Shown here: positions 6,371 through 10,391 of the stretch, piece after piece
How positions within the stretch are numbered: the first letter of the stretch is position 1
Layout of the letters: every line of letters starts with the position of its first letter
DNA from: Bacteroidota bacterium
Lineage (GTDB): Bacteria; Bacteroidota; Bacteroidia; Bacteroidales; VadinHA17
Assembly: GCA_015222065.1 (NCBI GenBank)
Contig: JADFUQ010000505.1
Location: forward strand, 1 to 10,391
DNA length: 10,391 bases
Reading direction: 5' to 3'
Position numbers and translations under genes: made by a program
Notes under the pieces: generated by a model
Seen by the model: the letters and a program-made list of their open reading frames with translations, nothing else
What the model was told of the DNA's origin: nothing
Database searches by the model: none

Positions 6371-8833
6371 TTATTGGATATACTTACCTTCTACAGAGTG
6401 TAATAAAAAATCACCCTTATTTTGCCCAGGATCTAAACGCATCGACCCGGTTATCTCACCAGATAATATTTGGAAAAATATTTCATTATACCCTTTCTTT
6501 AAAGCTTTACGTAAGCTCTGTCTTTCATTATATTGTGGCGAAGACTCAGTCCTATAGTATAATTGAAGTATCGTCTCACAAGGCGTCGATATTACAACTT
6601 TAATTAGTAATTGCTTTTTGGGGGGCGAAACAAGGATGGGAAGAGAAATTTGAGGATCATCCCCAAACGAACGTAATATTAATCCTTCTTTAGTTGATAG
6701 AAGTCTAATCTGATTTAATACATCTAATCCTTTATACCCATTATCTTTATTTAAAAGTAGACATTTTTCCATAGCTTGATTAAATAATGAAATACCACTT
6801 TCTATATCAGTAGTACGTAAAATTCTGTCATTAATCAAAAGTTTTGGATCGTTACAGAAGGTAGGATAGTTAAATTCCACATCAAGAGATCCTTTATTAA
6901 ATGAATAAAAATCATGCACGATTCTACCTATTTTTCTATAACGAATAGGCTTATACGCGCCATTAGACTTATAACCTTCAATTAAAAACATGTTTATGCC
7001 TTTTTTAGACACAGCATTTATTTGATGACCTAAAGCCCATACAGGATTGCCATCTATATCATAAAACAATAAGCTGGCCCATTCATTCTGTCCCTTCTGG
7101 ATAATGCTTAGACCATATCCTTTTAAACGTTCAAATGCCCAAAATCCACTATGATTTTCTTCCATATAATCTGCTAAAACGAAAGGAGAAAATACTTCAT
7201 AGCCCTTTTCCCCGTTTTTTTCCCAATAAATTTTGCAAGAATGCATTGCTGAATTTAACTCGCCTGATTCACTTTCAAAGCTGATTTTACCAGAAGGTAT
7301 TTTTTGTATCTCGTTTCGATCATTTTTCACATGTCGAAATAGGATTGTCTCTGATGTCTTTAACTTTATAGGGAAACAAGCAGTAAACCATCTCGGCTCT
7401 CCAATTTCATTATAAGTTAACCATATTAACTTTATACCTTGACCGTCTTTATGCGTAATAAGAAAATGGCCATAGTGGGAGAAGTTAAACCATAGTCCTG
7501 TTGGGGGAATATTTTTTGTTTTTTTTGAAAGGACCGACGCATTTGAATTCTTTAATGCTGGTTGCTTTTTATTTGTAACGGCTTTTTTATATAAAACCAT
7601 TTGCCATGAAGGTGGGGTTGGGATAGCTATCGGCTCTCCATGCCCGGCTTTATCCAATTTTTGTATTGATTTTTGGTAATGATAATCATCGAGCGGTGGA
7701 AAAACCCAGTTATTAAAGGCTCCTGCAAAAAATAAAATGCATATTGCCGGATAGACCACCAATAAATTATGCCAACGAGTAGAATTAAACCATCCCCATC
7801 CTAAACATATCAAAAAAGAAAAAACAGGGAAAAAATAATATCTTGTATTTACTCCTGGAATCAGAAAGGCTTCCCATTGTGGCAGAATGGCACTAGTATT
7901 TGGAGAAAACAGCGAACTCAAAAAGATTAAGTTTGAGAATATAATAAATAATCGTAATTCTAATGAAGCTTTTATGAAAACAAAAAACACAAAAAAAGAG
8001 CCAGTTGCAGCAATTGCATAAATAATCAAAAGATTGTTTATATCTTTATAAGCTAATAATTCCACGCCATGACTACCAGTAATAGCAGCGGTATAAATGT
8101 ATGCTACAATCGCTGAAAAACGATTTAATGTTGCTCCTAAGGGCAGTAATTCACCAGGCCTTCTATAAAGCAAAACACATAACCCTTGAATTAAGGCAGT
8201 AATAATTAGAAGAAAAAGAATTGTGCGAGTATAATGGTTACGCCTTAAAAACCATTTAATGAATGCAATTGGCGCAAGCACTATACAAAATGGGCCACTT
8301 AAACCAGAAAGCAGAATCACCCCAATATCAAAAAAGCGCCATAGCAACTTTTTATTGGGCGTAGCGATTAATACCATAAAAGCTAAAAGCGCTAATCTCG
8401 TATGGGTGTTAGTAATATTTACATGTAATTCGTGCGAATATGGAAGAATCAAATATATTAAGATTAATAAAAATCTAACTGTTTTTCTAGGTACTAAAAA
8501 ATCAAACCTTGAAGAACAAAAAAATATAACCGGAACAAGCTGAAAAAAAATAGCAATAACATTGTATGTTAAAGGAGCTGCTCTTAGAGGTAATATTTGT
8601 GCGAAAGCTGCGGTAATACGAGAAATCGATTGTAAGTACCCATTATGAGGAAAAAATAACGCTTTTAATGAACTATAATGATACGCTTGTGCATACCAAA
8701 CAGCACCATCTTCAGCCCAGAATTGTGGATTAAATATAGCATCCGGTCTCCGGGAAATAATTATAATTAACGATATAAAAAAAATTGCAATGATGTCTGA
8801 TTTTTTAAATTTATCCTTAAAATAACTCATCAT
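6371..8833 (-). CDS. GT-C-like polytopic membrane protein with two-repeat soluble C-terminal region
   Basis: About 820 residues (829 if the upstream TTG at 8858-8860 is used; positions below count from that TTG). Residues 20-385 hold roughly ten or eleven hydrophobic segments. After the first lies FNPQFWAEDGAVWYAQAY (43-60), an acidic loop placed as in GT-C glycosyltransferases that use polyprenyl-phosphate sugars in the periplasm. Residues 455-493 (GLWFNFSHYGHFLI, IWLTYNEIGEPRWF) and 572-609 (GFWAFERLKGYGLSII, LLFYDIDGNPVWA) are two copies of a module with pattern GxWF-YGxxL-W/FxxYDxxGxPxW, which I recall in exported proteobacterial proteins. The end (about 740-829) is a beta-rich domain closing with MRLDPGQNKGDFLLHSVEG, a carbohydrate-locus jelly-roll-type tail. 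I place the start at ATG 8831-8833, with a weak GAAG upstream; the TTG has no good ribosome site. The likely role is transfer of a side sugar to the glycan, using the donor once made by the neighbouring DPM1-GtrA. Substrate unknown. Confidence 0.75.
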   Translation of the reverse strand: MMSYFKDKFKKSDIIAIFFISLIIIISRRPDAIFNPQFWAEDGAVWYAQAYHYSSLKALFFPHNGYLQSISRITAAFAQILPLRAAPLTYNVIAIFFQLVPVIFFCSSRFDFLVPRKTVRFLLILIYLILPYSHELHVNITNTHTRLALLAFMVLIATPNKKLLWRFFDIGVILLSGLSGPFCIVLAPIAFIKWFLRRNHYTRTILFLLIITALIQGLCVLLYRRPGELLPLGATLNRFSAIVAYIYTAAITGSHGVELLAYKDINNLLIIYAIAATGSFFVFFVFIKASLELRLFIIFSNLIFLSSLFSPNTSAILPQWEAFLIPGVNTRYYFFPVFSFLICLGWGWFNSTRWHNLLVVYPAICILFFAGAFNNWVFPPLDDYHYQKSIQKLDKAGHGEPIAIPTPPSWQMVLYKKAVTNKKQPALKNSNASVLSKKTKNIPPTGLWFNFSHYGHFLITHKDGQGIKLIWLTYNEIGEPRWFTACFPIKLKTSETILFRHVKNDRNEIQKIPSGKISFESESGELNSAMHSCKIYWEKNGEKGYEVFSPFVLADYMEENHSGFWAFERLKGYGLSIIQKGQNEWASLLFYDIDGNPVWALGHQINAVSKKGINMFLIEGYKSNGAYKPIRYRKIGRIVHDFYSFNKGSLDVEFNYPTFCNDPKLLINDRILRTTDIESGISLFNQAMEKCLLLNKDNGYKGLDVLNQIRLLSTKEGLILRSFGDDPQISLPILVSPPKKQLLIKVVISTPCETILQLYYRTESSPQYNERQSLRKALKKGYNEIFFQILSGEITGSMRLDPGQNKGDFLLHSVEGKYIQ

Positions 8834-9286
8834 TAGGCACGTCACTTCAAATAAGAACAAACTACACTAAAGAAACCTTAAAACATACTGTTTTCTATAA
8901 CTATCAAAGTTTGGTAGTCCCTACAAAACAATGCGGGTCAATAATTTCAATAAGTTACATACTATAGCTTCTGTTAACACATAATGAAAAATCAGGCGTT
9001 TGCAAGGTAATGCAAGGCGGTATTCTCAAACCTGCATTGCTTTGTAGGGACTACCCAAAGTTTCAGTTCAAACAGTAAACACCGCCAATTTCTACTCCGT
9101 CATTTAGAAGCAGTCAGCAGTGAGCGGGGGTTGGTCTGCATTCTCTGGAAATTAAAACGGCTACATACTTTAATAGCTGTTGGCCTATGTAAACGGCTAG
9201 TATTGGGACTGGTCACATTTTTCCTGAATTCCGAGTACTTGTTCCTAAAAGCCAACTGTCATTCTGTTCAGGAACTTTTGTCCATG
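8834..9286. other. Spacer between wzt and the GT-C gene
   Basis: About 450 bp without a supported gene. The middle (8905-9063) is miniature element C with its duplications. In the part next to wzt (9064-9286) I see only short open frames, a spaced direct repeat AAACGGCTA (9155-9163 and 9191-9199), and a loose GTTCCT/AGGAAC pairing with a long loop and no T-run, so no convincing terminator. Base composition changes across this spacer, from moderate G+C in wzt to AT-rich on the GT-C side. A promoter for the downstream genes could lie here, but none is clear enough to mark. Confidence 0.6.
8913..9055. mobile_element. Miniature inverted-repeat element C (143 bp), 8-bp target duplication
   Basis: The ends are 26-bp inverted repeats (8913-8938 and 9030-9055) starting GGTAGTCCCTACAAA, with two mismatches (positions 16 and 23). 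The flanks are the direct repeat CAAAGTTT (8905-8912 and 9056-9063), an 8-bp target duplication abutting both ends. The 91-bp interior has no coding capacity and contains a near-repeat TGCAAGG (about 9001 and 9011). GG-starting ends with 8-bp duplications fit the IS1595 group among others; the parent element is not in the window. Unlike elements A and B, it lies between genes and does not break a recognisable frame. Confidence 0.88.
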
Positions 9287-10391
9287 TCAGCCATCCACAT
9301 GAAAAAAACTTACATCTGTATTTGGAACAGAAAAAATACCACCTGGTACTCTAATAGGAATACTTTTGAAAATCACGGCATCATGCAGGTAGTGGCATTG
9401 CATATGATCGTTAAATGTGCCATCTGCTATAGCAACAGTTAAGGAGTATTCTTCCTCAAGGAGATTCGGCCACGCATCAATTCGAAATGTCACCACATAT
9501 CTTTGTCCTCTCGATAATGAGGGGAGTTCCTTTCTGATCAACAACGTATTGTCACCCAGAATTTCCCGACCTATACGATCCTTTACAATGAAGCCCACTA
9601 CGGGGTTCGCGATGTCTTTATGAGTATGCAGCGCCATGCCAATCTCGCACGCCTGCCCTGCATACACAACACTATTGCGGGATCCTTGAGAAATAAGACG
9701 CACCCCCTCTATGGTGACCCTGCGGTCTCCAAACTGTCTTATATTTCTGCCTATATCCGAAAATCCGCTCATATTAAGGCTGCCTGTGGAATCCACAAAG
9801 CCTTCAGGGTCTGACCTTTCAGGCCCGACATCCCCTTCATACATAAATTGAAGGTAATTCTCCACAACAAACTTCGGAAGGTCATCCATCCTGATCTTCC
9901 CTGACTCAATCCAGATGACCCGTGAACACAACTCCGTCACCGCGGCTGTATCATGAGACACAAAAATCACTGTACCCGTCTCACAGAACTTTTTTATCTT
10001 CGCCATGCATTTTTGCTGAAAACGAATATCTCCGACAGCCAACGCCTCATCCACTACAAGAATGTCAGGTAAAACATTAATCGCTGTAGCAAATGCCAGA
10101 CGGACATACATACCGCTGGAATAAGTCTTTACCGGTTGCTCAATGAAGCTGCCAATATTGGCAAATGCAGCAATTTCATCATATCGTGAATCTATTTCCG
10201 CCGTAGAAAGCCCCATAATGGCAGCATTCATATAGACATTTTCACGACCCGTAAATTCCGGATTGAATCCTGCCCCTAATTCAAGTAAAGCTGCAACCCT
10301 GCCGTTTATCGTTACTTCGCCTTCGGTCGGATTCAGCGTACCGCAGATGATTTGCAACAGCGTTGATTTTCCGGACCCATTGGATCCAATG
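9287..10391 (-). CDS. wzt: Polysaccharide ABC exporter ATPase with C-terminal glycan-binding domain (Wzt), 5' end outside window
   Basis: This is the ATPase of the Wzm-Wzt exporter, which moves the finished lipid-linked glycan across the inner membrane. The gene enters the window already coding. Walker A GSNGSGKST is at 10361-10387, followed by LLELGAGFNPEFTGREN typical of this family, the ABC signature YSSGMYVRLAFA (about 10088-10123), Walker B ILVVDEALAVGD (about 10028-10063) and the switch histidine in VIFVSHD. After a linker, residues homologous to the Wzt C-terminal domain form a beta-sandwich (IEGVRL, GFIVKDRIGREILGDNTL, EEYSLTVAIADG, CHYLHDAVIF). In characterised Wzt proteins this domain binds a modified chain end and licenses export. 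The gene ends TGA at 9287-9289. Only the first few dozen codons are missing. It appears intact in the visible part and is richer in G+C than the genes that follow. Confidence 0.95.
   Translation of the reverse strand, partial: IGSNGSGKSTLLQIICGTLNPTEGEVTINGRVAALLELGAGFNPEFTGRENVYMNAAIMGLSTAEIDSRYDEIAAFANIGSFIEQPVKTYSSGMYVRLAFATAINVLPDILVVDEALAVGDIRFQQKCMAKIKKFCETGTVIFVSHDTAAVTELCSRVIWIESGKIRMDDLPKFVVENYLQFMYEGDVGPERSDPEGFVDSTGSLNMSGFSDIGRNIRQFGDRRVTIEGVRLISQGSRNSVVYAGQACEIGMALHTHKDIANPVVGFIVKDRIGREILGDNTLLIRKELPSLSRGQRYVVTFRIDAWPNLLEEEYSLTVAIADGTFNDHMQCHYLHDAVIFKSIPIRVPGGIFSVPNTDVSFFHVDG

Noticed and set aside
6328..6603. Plus-strand open frames over the end of the GT-C gene and the remnant
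   Set aside because: They are antisense to a well-supported coding region and have no ribosome site or family pattern.
8880..9085. A possible promoter, TTGAAC with a weak -10 like TAGAAA 17 bp away, rebuilt only if element C is removed
   Set aside because: The -10 is poor and the pairing depends on removing the element; no other support.
9240..9286. GTTCCT and AGGAAC as a terminator stem after wzt
   Set aside because: The loop is over 20 nt, the stem is only 6 bp, and no T-run follows in the direction of transcription.

Overview
The window is part of a Gram-negative surface-polysaccharide locus (O-antigen or similar glycan) of the ABC-transporter-dependent type. All genes lie on the minus strand, so the locus reads from position 10391 down to 1. 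The organism cannot be named from the sequence. A Wzt-type exporter ATPase and a polyprenyl-phosphate glycosyltransferase system suggest a proteobacterium or Desulfobacterota-like host; this is an inference. The right end (wzt, about 9290-10391) looks clearly richer in G+C than the AT-rich remainder, as is common where a conserved export module meets a variable glycosyltransferase module.

Layout in reading order. (1) 10391-9287: the 3' part of wzt, the ATPase of the polysaccharide exporter, with a C-terminal glycan-binding domain. (2) 9286-8834: a gap holding a 143-bp miniature element (element C) flanked by an 8-bp duplication. (3) 8833-6371: a large GT-C-like membrane protein with a two-repeat soluble tail. 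(4) 6370-5996: a degraded coding remnant. (5) 5999-4681: the ruins of what was probably one DPM1-GtrA gene (polyprenyl-phosphate sugar synthase plus membrane domain). It is interrupted by two unrelated miniature inverted-repeat elements: element A at 5489-5675 with a 5-bp duplication, and element B at 4770-4941 with an 8-bp duplication. Removing each element with one duplication copy rejoins the reading frame exactly. (6) 4633-1292: a four-domain protein (methyltransferase, methyltransferase, GT2, GT2) with a coiled coil in the middle, comparable to WsaE of the Geobacillus rhamnan system. (7) 1329-22: a WsaF-like rhamnosyltransferase overlapping the end of gene 6.

Working model. The WsaE-like and WsaF-like proteins build a (probably rhamnose-containing) polymer in the cytoplasm and may cap it by methylation. 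Wzt recognises it and exports it with an off-window Wzm. The DPM1-GtrA and GT-C pair looks like a separate branch: a polyprenyl-phosphate sugar is made, flipped, and used in the periplasm to decorate the glycan. That branch appears broken here by two independent transposition events plus point decay, leaving the GT-C protein without a local donor-making partner. The most notable feature is this triple set of short non-autonomous elements, each with a readable target duplication, packed into about 4.3 kb and concentrated in one gene and one spacer.
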